Assembly: GCF_041381155.1 (NCBI RefSeq)
Contig: NC_091147.1
Location: 35,172,909-35,236,908, forward strand
Source: Argopecten irradians
Taxonomy: Eukaryota; Mollusca; Bivalvia; Pectinida; Pectinidae
Length of the DNA stretch: 64,000 bases
Direction: 5' to 3'
Shown: positions 36,150-47,169 of the stretch, piece after piece
Numbering within the stretch: the first letter of the stretch is position 1
Layout of the letters: the number at the start of each line of letters is the position of its first letter
Made by a program: the position numbers and the translations under genes
Notes under the pieces: generated by a model
What the model saw: the letters and a program-made list of their open reading frames with translations, nothing else
Databases searched by the model: none
What the model was told of the DNA's origin: nothing

Positions 36150-37494
36150 AGATATCATAGCAAGGATATCTTAGAGGGATATCCATTTGGAATATATCCG
36201 ATATAATTAACACAAGACTTAACGGATGTCTTAAACAGATAAAACATCTTACACTGATATCCGGCAGATATATTACAAGTATGATTTACCGGATATCTTA
36301 TACCGACGATATATCTTACATAGATCTCAGGCAGATCGTTTATAAGTAGGACTTAATGGATAGCTTATATACCGACGATATATCTTACATGGATATCCGA
36401 CAGATATATCATACCACTTAACGGATATCTTACAGATGGGATATCTTACATGGATATCCGACAGATATATCATACGACTTAACGGATATCTTACAGATGG
36501 GATATCTTACATGGATATCCGACAGATATATCATACAACTTAACGGATATCTTACAGATGGGATATCTTACATGGATTTCTATCAGATATAGTATAAGAC
36601 TTAACGGATATCTTACAGATGGGATATCTTACATGGATATCCGACAGATATATCATACGACTTAACGGATATCTTACAGATGGGATATCTTACATGGATT
36701 TCCGACAGATATATCATACAACTTAACGGATATCTTACATATGGGATATCTTACATGGATATCCGACAGATATATCATACGACTTAACGGATATCTTACA
36801 GATGGGATATCTTACATGGATATCCGACAGATATATCATACAACTTAACGGATATCTTACAGATTGGATATCTTACAGATGGGATATCTTACAGATGGGA
36901 TATCTTACATGGATTTCTACCAGGTAAAGTATAAGACTTAACGGATATCTTACAGATGGGATATCTTACAGATGGGATATCTTACATGGATATCCAACAG
37001 ATATATCATACGACTTAACGGATATCTTACAGATGGGATATCTTACATGGATTTCTACCAGGTAAAGTATAAGACTTAACGGATATCTTACAACTTAACG
37101 GATATCTTACATATGGGATATCTTACATGGATATCCGACAGATATATCATACAACTTAACGGATATCTTACAGATGGGATATCTTACATGGATATCCGAC
37201 AGATATATCATACAACTTAACGGATATCTTACATATGGGATATCTTACATGGATATCCGACAGATATATCATACAACTTAACGGATATCTTACAGATGGG
37301 ATATCTTACATGGATATCCGACAGATATATCATACAACTTAACGGATATCTTACAGATGGGATATCTTACATGGATTTCCGACAGATATAGTATAAGACT
37401 TAACGGATATCTTATATACAGACGAGATGTCTTTCATGGATATCCGGTAGACTTATTATAGGTACGACTTAACGGATATCTTAGATCTTACAAA
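36150..37494. repeat. 61-bp satellite rich in GATATC
   Basis: The unit is 'ggatatcttacagatggg', 'atatcttacatggatatccg', 'acagatatatcatacaac', 'ttaac'. About twenty copies, with internal deletions and local duplications of the 18-bp subunit (for example 36865-36905). Left-edge units (36150-36400) are the most diverged. Confidence 0.92.
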
Positions 37495-37805
37495 TATGCA
37501 GACCAGATATCTTACAAATGTACAGAACATATATTTTACATATGTACAGACCAGATATCGTACAAATGTACAGACCAGATATCTTACAAATGTACAAAAC
37601 ATATATTTTACATGTGTACAGACCAGATATCGTACAAATGTACAGACCAGATATCTCACAAATGTACAGACCAGATATCTTACATATATTCAGACCAGAT
37701 ATCTAACAAATGTAAAGACCAGATATCTTACATACGTACAGACCAGATATCTTACAAATGTACAGACCAGATATCTTACAAATATACAGACCAGATAACT
37801 TACAT
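37495..37805. repeat. 24-bp satellite derived from the 61-bp array
   Basis: About thirteen units of 'acagaccagatatcttac' plus 'aaatgt'. It shares 'gatatctta' with the adjoining 61-bp array. Because 24 is a multiple of three, several frames stay open (37456-37830), giving periodic false ORFs. Confidence 0.92.
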
Positions 37806-38223
37806 TGATACCCCGACTTATATATCATAATGACTTACCGGATATCTTAAACACAAACCAGTATCTTGGATGGATATCTGACATATATATTACACGATTT
37901 AACGAATATCTTGTAATTCAGACCAGATATGCAAAAAGGATATCCGATAAGAAAGAACAGATATAAATATAAAATACGCTCTGATTTTTCCACCTTTCCC
38001 ATTGGCTAATACCTGATCACATGGAGTTCTATATATATCATATTCACTAGGTGTTTCCATTTTAGAAACACTAATTTAATATTCCTTTGTGAAATCCAAA
38101 TACCCAAAAAATTGAGTTTTTCAGGGTGGCGTCCTTTGGTCATCGCTTTCCTTGTAATTAACATGAACATATATAATAAAATAGTTCTCTTAGCATTTGC
38201 TAAAGAAACTACATATAACTCTA
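37806..38223. other. Decayed satellite edge and spacer
   Basis: Scattered 'gatatct' words to about 37950, then ordinary AT-rich DNA. Confidence 0.4.
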
Positions 38224-38357
38224 CCTGGCCCCGATTTCTCCAAACAAACTGAAGTCAAAAACTGTCTTAAGTCGTACATTTTCATAAAAGTTAGATAAGG
38301 TGAAAATATAAAGTTTCGACTTAAGTCTGTACATTTGTTCGAGTTATCGGGGCCAGG
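38224..38357. mobile_element. 134-bp MITE with CCTGGCCCCGAT ends
   Basis: The left terminus 'cctggccccgatttctc' is mirrored by the right terminus 'gagttatcggggccagg'. Internally 'cttaagtcgtacat' is mirrored by 'cgacttaagtctgtaca'. It is a compact foldback with no coding capacity. Confidence 0.85.
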
Positions 38358-39502
38358 GTGATATAACACTATACGAACCTCAACAAGGGTCCATGATTGA
38401 TAAATATGTCATAATAAATATCTATACATCGTAAACATTTAAACACACTTACCTTTGTCTAGAAGTTATTTTCTGTTTTATTCTTCTATCATTTTGTTTT
38501 CCAGAAAAAAGGCTCTCCAACCCTGATAATTATTCCAGAAGTACACAAATCTTCATCCGTCATGCCTGAATTGTCCAATATTTCACCAGTAACTTCTGGT
38601 TTCGACCACAGGGATCTGAGAATTAGTTACAATTATATAAATTTGAACCCACCAGAGCGCGCGCCCATCTAGATAAAAAAATCTACATTTACACGTTCAA
38701 AATACTTATTTTACCGATTTTTTTTTTTTATCTAGGCACGAATATACATGTGCACGATACGAATTTTACCGATTTTTTATCTAGACCCCCAAAACGCCTA
38801 AAACGGTCTATGGGCACTATGCTGGGCCCAACTTATCAGACACTTGCGATTTTTTCGGTGATTTTTTGAACTTTTCAAAGAATTTGCCTTCAATGTATGT
38901 TTGAAAATTGTTGAATATTTTCAACAGTATATCGAGTATGTTGTTCCATAGGCACTTCTAAACTGCATTAAGCGCTTGTGGTTAGCCTCGGAGTGACACT
39001 ATAGCGCCTATCAGTACAAATGTACGGCAGAAGAAATACAATACTATATGTTTTATTGACAATAATTAAAACGTAGCAAATATCGACAAATTGAGTACTA
39101 TAGAAAGCAAATTATCTTATTTCAATAGAACGGAATCAGGTTTAACAATACGTTGGCTGGCAATATAAGAATACGAATTGGAAAACAAAAATAGAATAAT
39201 AAAGCATGTTATAATAAGAACAAAAAACCCAATTTAATTACTGTGAGTCGGTACACGTGGGTTTATGTTACGACGTGCAACAATGGATCATCTACACCAA
39301 TACACGTTTTATGACTGCTCCGGGAATTTCACATCTTTTGTTTCTTCTCCGGTCTCGGAGTTTAAACGTTGATCAGAGACAAGACCGTCACTTGTACCTT
39401 TTCAGGCGGAGATATGAAGCGACGCTGGCTTACAGTCAGGTATTCAGAGATAGCGCCAATAGGCCTTTGAGCGACGATTTTATGTATGGTATTGTACATA
39501 TT
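38358..39502. other. Non-coding spacer
   Basis: Two copies of 'ttttaccgatttttt' followed by 'atctag' lie near 38710 and 38765. The 83-codon plus frame at 39257-39508 is not recognisable as protein. Confidence 0.3.
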
Positions 39503-39844
39503 TTATAGAATTCTTGCCAGTTCTGCTATCATGCATAAAACTGCTATTGTAATCGAGATGAAAAGTCCGCAACAAAAGCACAAAAGATATCGACAGAAAT
39601 TCTCATAATTACATCCACCGTCAAATAAGTGCAGGCTCACTGTAATCAACCATATATGTGTGGAAAAGTCTGAGGTACAAAATAAGGAAGGTTTGCTTGT
39701 AAAAGCAGGAAATCGGTTTTGAAGATGTAAAATCTGGAGATGTAACATGCCACCAGATGAAAACAAACTATGGTCAATAGTACAGAAGTCAAATATACAT
39801 GTACAACCATAAAAATTAAGATTGTTAGTACATGTGAAAATCAT
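39503..39844 (-). CDS. Possible C-terminal transmembrane exon, unrecognised
   Basis: The minus frame ends with a hydrophobic run 'LLCFCCGLFISITIAVLCMI' followed by AELARIL and a stop at 39503-39505. The best acceptor-like point in the frame is 'ttattttgtacctcag' near 39680, which would leave an exon of about 58 codons with one membrane span and several cysteines. No upstream exon or poly(A) signal was found. It lies head-to-head with the gene at 40.25 kb. It may be chance. Confidence 0.22.
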   Translation of the reverse strand: MIFTCTNNLNFYGCTCIFDFCTIDHSLFSSGGMLHLQILHLQNRFPAFTSKPSLFCTSDFSTHIWLITVSLHLFDGGCNYENFCRYLLCFCCGLFISITIAVLCMIAELARIL

Positions 39845-40122
39845 TTAAATTCTTGTAATATCTCTTTATTACAATATATAAGATTTTTCTTCTCATGAAT
39901 TTTAAGATTGTTTTCTTGTAATTTCAAGATTTTAATATCGCAAGACTGTTTCTAGTTTAAGATTAAAATAATAAAAGTTATGTTAGATGACGTAAAAGAA
40001 GTACAATCAAAAAATTCGTACATACAGATGAAAAAAAATATAATGATTTGAAAAGTAAAATCGGAAAGAAGTACATTCTACAAACATAATTGAGTGCTTA
40101 AAGACAGTTACCTCCCTTTAAT

Positions 40123-40200
40123 TGACGTAACAATTACCGGAAACTCCATTGTTGATGACGTCACTTGACGTCGACTTCCTAACCCAACTTGACGACGGAT
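40123..40200 (+). promoter_or_regulatory. Promoter region with CRE and ETS motifs
   Basis: A perfect CRE TGACGTCA lies at 40156-40163, a half-match TGACGTCG at 40166-40173, TGACGTAA at 40123-40130, and an ETS-type ACCGGAAA near 40137. No TATA box is seen. The first ATG is 33 bp downstream of the last CRE-like site. The arrangement fits a TATA-less ATF/CREB- and ETS-responsive promoter. Confidence 0.5.
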
Positions 40201-40205
40201 CAACA

Positions 40206-40253
40206 ATGTCGGATTATTTCCTCTCTGATATGAGGTGCCAAAACGCTTCATGA
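40206..40253 (+). promoter_or_regulatory. Upstream ORF ending on the main start codon
   Basis: ATG at 40206 (preceded by 'caaca') opens a 15-codon frame, MSDYFLSDMRCQNAS, ending at TGA 40251-40253. That stop overlaps the main ATG at 40250 as ATGA. The uORF start is in a better initiation context (A at -3) than the main ATG (T at -3), so scanning ribosomes would usually meet it first. Confidence 0.6.
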
Positions 40254-41898
40254 GGATCTATTTTTATTGCATCAGTGGAACAATTACTTTAGTGATTGTC
40301 TCCCTTGGGACGATGTCGCTCATACGAAAAATCCTTCGGCAGCATTCGAATCGGATAGCCAATGGCGAATCGGATGTGTATAGCAATGGCTCGATTACCT
40401 CGAGCGGATCAAACCAAATAGCAGTTCAGTCAGGCTCGGCAAAGGCATGTCCTACTTCAGACGAATCCGCTCATGATTCTTCGTCAGATTCCGTAACGGA
40501 AAGTGTCGACTGTAGACGAAAACGACGGAAACTTAGTTCACTCATCAGGCGGAAAAGGTATTTTTGTTAGCCTTTCCTATCATAATCATACAAGTTAGAT
40601 GCTCTCTCTATAAACTAAGAGCCCTACTGTAACTTAAAAATATACTCCCTATTAAACGGTTTATAATACATACATGTACATGTACATTGTTTTAAGATTT
40701 ACATTGTTCAAAAAGTCACGAAATGTATCATAATGACATCGATGGAATTGTAGTATATATCTATTACGTATTGGAGTGGCGGGGCAATTTTTTCTAACTC
40801 ATAATTTTGTAATAGGGCGAGAGTAGTGTGTCGCCAGTCAGGCTCGAACCCCTGACTTACTGGTGCGCTGCTCTACAGATTTACCTAAAGGTTCCTCTGA
40901 AATAAATTGTCATATAGTAATAATACAGTCCTCGTTTTAAGAGCAGTTCAACTGTTTCAGAATATCTAAAAACACTTTGAAACAACTTTAATTTTCCGTC
41001 AGTAAGCGGGACTTGAAGCTAGACCGGAAACAGCGAGAGGTCATGCAAATCGACGCGGAAATCAAGGAAGTGATGCGCATGCTCAAACACATTGACATCA
41101 GAGAGATCGCTCTGGACGAAGAAGTTCAGTTCAAAAAGTTAGAACTCATATCTATGTTTCCGAATGGTAAGTTCTGTATCTATTTTTTCCGAATGGTAAG
41201 TTCCATATCTATTTTTCCGAATCTACTAAATTCTTAGTAAACTATCACAAAGATTAATATGCATTGTAAGACATCTTGTGTTTCACCGTGTTATTTTCAT
41301 AAAAACAATCTTGAGGAAAGTGAGCGGAGAGTATGGACCTACATGTACAATTGTTTATGAAGGAACCAATCTATTGGTTTAATTCTTGGTAAGATCATGC
41401 GACAGGCATGTGATTTTTCCTTAATTTGTTCCATAACAACACTTACTAATCAATATTTCAGTGACAGAAGAGGCAGAAAAGGAAGTACGGCGGAAGGAAA
41501 TGATCTACCACCGACGGTTCACGAACATCAAGACAACATCAGACGCCAAGAACTTGCTGTCCGTGATCCGGGCCAGAAAACACGCGTTAGATCAGCTCGA
41601 GCTTCTCACGTACCGGAAGTACGTCGAAATTCAACACGAAATCGAGACAAAAGAATCAAACAAAGTGAAAGTACAACCCCTGAATCCATGTCGACCAAAC
41701 TTCGACCATCTATTTAGTGTCATAAGAGAAAGAATTGCCCAACAACAACAACAGTCAACCGGAAGTCAGTTCGCAAACTTTGACACTGATGACGTATTTC
41801 CGGCAGTGTCCAGTTCTAATTCGTCCAATCATAATAATGGAACTCCGCATCTCCAATTGGACCAGTCCCGAGTGGCTCGATCTGAGTCAATAGTCTAA
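40250..41898 (+). CDS. Three-exon gene: N-terminally anchored coiled-coil protein, family unknown
   Basis: Coding exons are 40250-40557, 41003-41166 and 41462-41898; donors read AAG|GTATTT and ATG|GTAAGT, acceptors TCAG and TTCAG. Phases match at both junctions and give 302 residues. Residues about 3-25 are a hydrophobic anchor ('YCISGTITLVIVSLGTMSLI') with basic residues after it. About 36-85 is Ser/Thr/Asp-rich and probably disordered. About 88-108 is strongly basic (RRKRRK). About 104-156 and 160-222 are charged helices likely to form coiled coils. 251-255 is a Q5 run and the tail is Ser/Asn-rich. The start was set by the ATG; the longer reading would need a GTG. I infer an integral membrane scaffold or tether facing the cytosol. 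I do not recognise the family and no catalytic motif is visible. Expression may be limited by the overlapping upstream ORF. Confidence 0.82.
40826..40892 (-). mobile_element. tRNA-like SINE relic in intron 1
   Basis: Read on the minus strand it gives 'ggtaaatctgtagagcagcg', then 'aagtcaggggttcgagcctg', a good box B with a degraded box A. Acceptor stems are not convincing, so it is a SINE or tRNA pseudogene rather than a working tRNA. Confidence 0.5.
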
Positions 41899-42669
41899 AG
41901 TATGGGATTTCTTAATCATTTTTAATTCGTTCTAGAATCAAAAATACTTTACAATCTACACATACATGTATGAGCCTATCATATGGCATATAACATAGTT
42001 TGCATAGAACATTTTCCATATGTTCGGTAACTTAAAATCTTAAAAGATTTCTGTAAATATTCTATGCTGACTAAAAAATCACTCATGAACAAAAAGTCAA
42101 TTGTGCTACAGACCATTGTGATCATGGTAAAGAAAGGGGCGATAACTCGTCTATAGATATGTTCTTCGTCTTGCTACAGATTCTTCGATTCCACTAAAGT
42201 TTGATGGCGGCGCCACAAACTCATTCGATTTGAAAGAGAAAAAAAACCCAACAGTAATGTTATTCTTTATAGAAAAAAAAATTAAAACAACGTTTCATGT
42301 GTATTCTTCATTTCAGATGTCGTGTTCACAACAACCAGATTAGAATCATCATTGTGCATTAACGGCTTATCCAACTGTCTAGTCATTCTTCTAATGCATT
42401 TACACTGAGGACAAAATCAGTGGAGTATGTATTTGTAAAATTACGACAATTCAAATTTCTAGGACATTATATGATAATTCTTATTTTATGAAATCGGTGA
42501 ACCACAAAGAAGAATCAATGACATTAAAATTTAAAATGGTACCTTTTTGTATCCACATTATGTATGTCTCCCCCCCCCCCCCTCCCCTCTCCCCCTCCCC
42601 CCTCAAAAAAATCTTTTACTTTAAACGTATTTTATCGTAAAACACAAAAGGATCAGGTACAAGTTATTT
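41899..42669. other. Downstream region of the coiled-coil gene
   Basis: Probable 3' UTR then intergenic DNA. No AATAAA is seen soon after the stop; ATTAAA variants occur near 42283 and 42529. A C-rich microsatellite lies at 42570-42602. Confidence 0.4.
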
Positions 42670-43260
42670 TGGCTTAAACAGCCGTCTCCTAACATTAAAA
42701 CACAATTAAAATAATATACATGATGATTTAGATATGTGATATCAAATGATATTACTTTAAATAGATTTAATCATAATTGTGTAGTAAAAGCTGTTGCATG
42801 TTTAAAGCTTATATGTATGTTCAGAATCTTCCACTGGACCTAATATACGATTGTACATGTTCAAAAATTTTATAATTTACCTCCAAAAAGCAGCAAATTA
42901 AGGTGAATTTCCAGATTTTGCTAATTAATTTCGCTAATTAACTTTGTAAGGGCATCTAAATAATTTGGACATTCAAAGAAATAATGATCAGCATTTTCAC
43001 AATGATTTTCACAGTTTGTACAACGAGAATTTTCGACTAAATTTGAACGGATTTGTGCCTCAATCTGGAGTGAAAAATATTTAATTTTCTGTCACCATAG
43101 CTAAAATAAATTGGTCGGTGAGAGACTATTTGTTTGGAAAGTGCAATCTTAAAAGAAGAACTCGGTAATGACTTAATATCATCATCTAAATTATTCCAGT
43201 TCCTTAAAGAAGAAGGTAAGAAAGAGTTGACAGTGGAGGAGAGTCGATAGAAAAAAGAAT
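42670..43260 (-). mobile_element. LINE 3' end (jockey/CR1-type reverse transcriptase tail), broken
   Basis: On the minus strand from about 43230, one frame reads 'VNSFLPSSLRNWNNLDDDIK', 'SLPSSSFKIALSK' and 'NIFHSRLRH', the usual region just before the C-terminal Cys-His motif of jockey/CR1-clade LINE ORF2. The frame then shifts near 43050 and continues 'ENSRCTNCENHCENADHYFF', 'ECPNYLDALTKLISEIN', a typical C-x2-C...H...C motif, ending at a stop near 42922. About 250 bp of 3' UTR follows. Everything upstream (palm, fingers, endonuclease) is absent: a 5'-truncated, frameshifted copy as is normal for LINEs. Confidence 0.8.
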
Positions 43261-43319
43261 CAAGTTAAACCTTATACACATGTAATTCAATCAAATCGCG
43301 AAGAATTCCATAATTCTTG

Positions 43320-44442
43320 GGCGGAATCTTTTGCAGGTGAAATCCTTTCGCCGTTTTCTCCAGCCAATCAGCGGTAGCGTTACAAACGGCGACATAACTT
43401 TTTGCGACGTTTTATTGAGATTTTACAGCTATAATATCCCTCTATTTAGAAATAAATTTGAAGAAATCCACGGCTGAAAGTCAGTTTTTCATACATGAAA
43501 AATTATGTGATATTTTCATCGAAAATTTCATTGTTTTCATCTTTTATTACATAATGACAGAAACATATTATAAGACAGATAGGCAACTCCTCCATTTTAC
43601 GACCGGCAGATCAAGAAGAACCCCTGTATGTGCCTAGGATTTTTTTTAACATACCCCATAACAGTTATGCAAAGGGAGGTTACTTTGATATATAAGAAAA
43701 AATACCAAATTTCACGTGGTATGGGCACAGTTTTTTTAGAAGAGGAAAACATAATGATTTAGCTGACATAAATTTCTGTGTTAGTAAAAGAACATGTATT
43801 TCTGACTTGAATGTACGATTTTCGATAAAAAAAAGGTTCAATTCTCATATTGAAGTAATTTCAAAATTCTGTACATAACATGCATGTTTCTAATACCAAA
43901 TACGCAGGCAACAGATCGATTGAAATCAATAAAAAATTATTGGACTAAGCACTGTGCTTTGCAGAGCACCAAATGATTAAAAAATTGCAGAAAGGAATTA
44001 TTGATATATTACTAGTTGTTTGATGTACGGTTTGTTGTGTATTTCAGATTGATTTCAATTGACATTTATGAGCTGATGGATGCGAACTGGATAAACGAAA
44101 CCAGTGTGTTTTTTTAATTTTTATTTGCCATTTCCTGTTGAGTATGATCCTCAAATACTTCATGTATTGCGAAATACGGTACAGTATATGCATGCTCGCT
44201 GCTGTGACCAGGATTCAAATCTGGGTTGTCGCAGCCGCAACGTAGACTAAAACGCAGATACATTGTATATTGGCGGATAAAAGTCATATATAACAATATT
44301 TCAATTTTGCTTGTTACGAGCATTTTCATTGGCTTAAAATTAACTTTATCAGCCTATAAAGGAACAAAAATGGTGTCGCCGTTTGTAACCTTGCTTCTGA
44401 TTGGCTGAGATGACGGCGTAATGGTTTCATAGAATAAAGAGT
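43320..44442. mobile_element. DNA element bounded by about 75-bp imperfect inverted repeats
   Basis: The left arm contains 'ccagccaatcagcggtagcg' and 'ttacaaacggcgac'. The right arm contains 'gtcgccgtttgtaaccttgc' and 'ttctgattggctgagatgac', i.e. its reverse complement with substitutions. Between the arms are about 970 bp without coding capacity, including a degenerate tRNA-His copy. Alternatively these are two short MITEs in opposite orientation. Confidence 0.55.
44200..44270 (-). pseudogene. Degenerate tRNA-His copy
   Basis: The minus strand keeps 'ggtcacagcagcgagc' and 'ttgaatcctgg', but the anticodon arm is mutated ('ctacgttgcggctgcgacaa') and the D arm has decayed. The 5' box 'ccgccaatatac' is still recognisable, so it came from the flanked type. 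Confidence 0.75.
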
Positions 44443-44481
44443 CCGAAAATAAATTTTGAATATTAAAGAGATTATCTTTAG

Positions 44482-44580
44482 TAACACAAAAATCTGAGTG
44501 TACTCTAAATAAAATCTTAGTGTACTCTCATCATAAACCGCTTCGCGGTTTATTTAGAGTACACTCAGATTTTTGTGTTA
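44482..44580. repeat. Perfect 32-bp inverted repeat with nested hairpin
   Basis: 44482-44513 (starting 'taacacaaaaatctgagtg') is the exact reverse complement of 44549-44580. The 35-nt spacer itself ends in a small perfect hairpin AAACCGC/GCGGTTT. Absence of mismatches indicates a young or conversion-maintained palindrome. Confidence 0.9.
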
Positions 44581-45079
44581 TATCTCCATAACATAAAAAG
44601 TCTTTTCAAGTTAATCCTTAAATATTTTGTTGAAGTTTACAAAACAATGATGTTTTACAACTCAGTAGTGTAAAACCTCTGGATGAAAGGAAATCTGCAT
44701 AATTACGTTTTATAATATATATATATATATATAGACTGCAACGTATAACACACCTGCACAGTTAAACATATCCCTTCAATTCTCTTTATTCAGCAGAGGG
44801 TACAATATATAGTGGTTAGAGTCAGTGGTTACTGCTACAGCGGTGATGTTTCTTACTAGACTGTTCGAGTTATCTCCCTTCTTCCCTATTGCATACGTGG
44901 CAACATTACATAAAACTATTCCACGAATCGATCCTATATTACGTACAAGTTTTTTACGGTTCGCAAAATCATCTATAACAATATAAAAATGCCTTGTCCT
45001 AGATAATTTATATTTTAAAATTAATTACTTTTGAAATCTTGAGAAGTATAGACTTATTTGGCTCATAATTGTTTTAAGT

Positions 45080-45151
45080 GGCTTGTTGGTCTAGGGGTAT
45101 GATTCTCGCTTTGGGTGCGAGAGGTCCCGGGTTCGAATCCCGGACAAGCCC
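45080..45151 (+). tRNA. tRNA-Pro (TGG)
   Basis: 72 nt: acceptor GGCTTGT/ACAAGCC, anticodon stem CTCGC/GCGAG with loop TTTGGGT (anticodon TGG), and box B GGTTCGAATCC, discriminator C. A T-run six bases after the end would terminate Pol III. It has no intron. Confidence 0.95.
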
Positions 45152-45199
45152 AGTATGTTTTTTTGTGAATCATTTAAAAACCTTTTTGAAACGACTTTA

Positions 45200-45562
45200 T
45201 TTTATTTAATGACAATGTAAAACGATATTGACTTTTGTAGCGTCGCAAAAGTTATAAACTTACTGTTAATACTACACTTATCCAAACATTCTGAACAATT
45301 TGATTAAAATATATTGTAAAGTGTTAATTTTTATAACGCGGGTCGTCTTATGTTTCCCGCCGTCGTCCTATATACCGCACGTTTGTTGACTATCACTGCA
45401 CCAGTCGGCAAAACAGCGAAATGAATCTTTAATGTTAACATATATTACACAGGGACTATTTCATTCCTTTGGTGTAGGGCATCTATATAGATTTTCTGAT
45501 GTTAGTAAGGTTTTGAAGAAATTCTTGATTTTTATTTCGGAAAGGTAGTTGGCCTTTAAAGG
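45200..45562. mobile_element. Relic related to the 55.3-56.2 kb element
   Basis: Shares 'gttataaacttactgttaat', 'gcgggtcgtcttatgtttcc', 'cgccgtcgtcctatataccg' and 'gcaaaacagcgaaatgaatc' with 55345-55540. The right edge 'tttcggaaaggtagttggcc' + 'tttaaa' is an inverted copy of that element's left terminus. Confidence 0.6.
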
Positions 45563-45811
45563 TAAACAATTACTTTAACCGTCATTTTATCAAATGGCCT
45601 CACAAGAAATGCCGAAGAATCACATTTAAAAAAACTCGGCGGTCCAATAAAAAGACATTACTGTAATTTCATTTTTCTTATTTTGAATTTGAAAACAATT
45701 AAGGTCCAAAAAATTATTAAATCAAATTTAATTTGTATTTGTACTGAAATGAAAAATGAATAGAATAAAAAATAAATCCGCCGTGCCGTAACAGCGACTG
45801 ACACAGCTCGC

Positions 45812-45883
45812 TGCTGTGACCAGGATTCGAACCTGGGTTGTCGCGGCCACAACGCGAAGTACTAACCACTATACGATCACAGC
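45812..45883 (-). tRNA. tRNA-His (GTG)
   Basis: Identical in body to the copies at 31929 and 33025 but on the opposite strand, 11 kb from the cluster. It also carries the 5' 'cacatccgccaatata' and the full trailer. Here the closing box is a perfect inverse (ATCCGCC ... GGCGGAT). It is followed on its strand by T-rich sequence. Confidence 0.92.
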
Positions 45884-47097
45884 TATATTGGCGGATGTGC
45901 TTACTCTCTCAAAGATTTCCCATTGGCACTGTATTTCTGTATTGCACAAAGCAAATGAATCGCATTTATGTAGTTAATCTATAATAATTTAAAACGAAAT
46001 AACTCTTTGTAGTGTCCGGTATTGAACTATTTTGAGAGAGTTTTCTTTTGATTAATTTCCAGTGGTTTAGAACTTTAAACATAAAATAATACACCAAAAG
46101 AATCACTAGAAAAAACTGATAATAAATATAGGATCTTAGATGGGTGTTAATTTTATATGAAATTAATTCAAAACAAGTTTTTAGAAGTTTTTATTTTTGT
46201 GAGCCTTGGCAAGCAATCGACGAGTTTCAAGACGTGTTGAACATGAGAATTTAAAAATAAGTAAAGCTGACGGTCTTATTTAAATCACATTTTGTAATGA
46301 TAATATAATTAGTGTACATAGATGAATATGTAATTTGTTAAACGGCAACGCCACATAAAATAACACGGTGACATAAATATGTCTCCATTTACATGATAGG
46401 ATAACGTTTGATCAGCGGCCCTCAGGTCACAATTATTCTCATTATATGGTAACTAAAACAACACGTAACAAAATTGATTCAACTGATACTAATTTGAGCT
46501 TATTTACATGAATGCTGAAGCTGCAGACGAGTTAGAAAATGCCCCAAAATACAGGTTGATTCTGCGTTCTCTAATTTTAAATTCACTATGCGCTACATTC
46601 TTATCTTGAACAGTAATGTACGAGTTACGTCCCTTACAATTTTGCTGTAAACGTGGCACTAACTAGTGAACGTGGCTGTAACACAAGGACATGATAATTA
46701 GACATAGCATGGTTTTTGGTCTTTGGACATCATCTTAGTGTATATTGAACGGCTTGATGTTAAACTACGAGTCTTTTTATTGAAACATACAATCCTGTGT
46801 TCAAGTTCCTTTTATCTGAGGTTAAAGAGCTTTGTAGAGGTTAGCAAAGAAAGTATTTCAGTCGTGCAGTGATGGTCGGAATGTGGCCAAAATAAAAATA
46901 GAACGAAACTAATTCGCAGGTCCCTGTGGAGTGGAGTATGAGGAATTTTATCGATATAAACTTATCAAATTGCAAATACTTGCCAGTGCACACGTGTTAG
47001 AGAGTATAAATAGATATTTTGGATCATTTTGATACAATTAATAAATTCAATTTCGAAATGTTATTTAAGACTATGCTTCTGCATTGTTGTTAGTAGC
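45884..47097. other. Non-coding spacer
   Basis: AT-rich sequence between the tRNA-His and the second tRNA-Pro; nothing recognised. Confidence 0.4.
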
Positions 47098-47169
47098 GGC
47101 TTGTTGGTCTAGGGGTATGATTCTCGCTTTGGGTGCGAGAGGTCCCGGGTTCGAATCCCGGACAAGCCC
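47098..47169 (+). tRNA. tRNA-Pro (TGG)
   Basis: Identical to the copy at 45080 throughout the 72 nt, with unrelated flanks; TTTTT terminator at about 47177. Unlike the His copies, conservation stops at the tRNA boundary, as expected for ordinary tRNA genes. Confidence 0.95.

Noticed and set aside
37456-37830. Several overlapping ORFs with an 8-residue periodic repeat
   Set aside because: The 24-bp satellite has a period divisible by three, so it stays open in many frames by construction.
41397-41717. 106-codon plus-strand ORF overlapping exon 3 of the 40 kb gene
   Set aside because: It is in a different frame from the one that joins exons 1 and 2 and reads through the intron acceptor.
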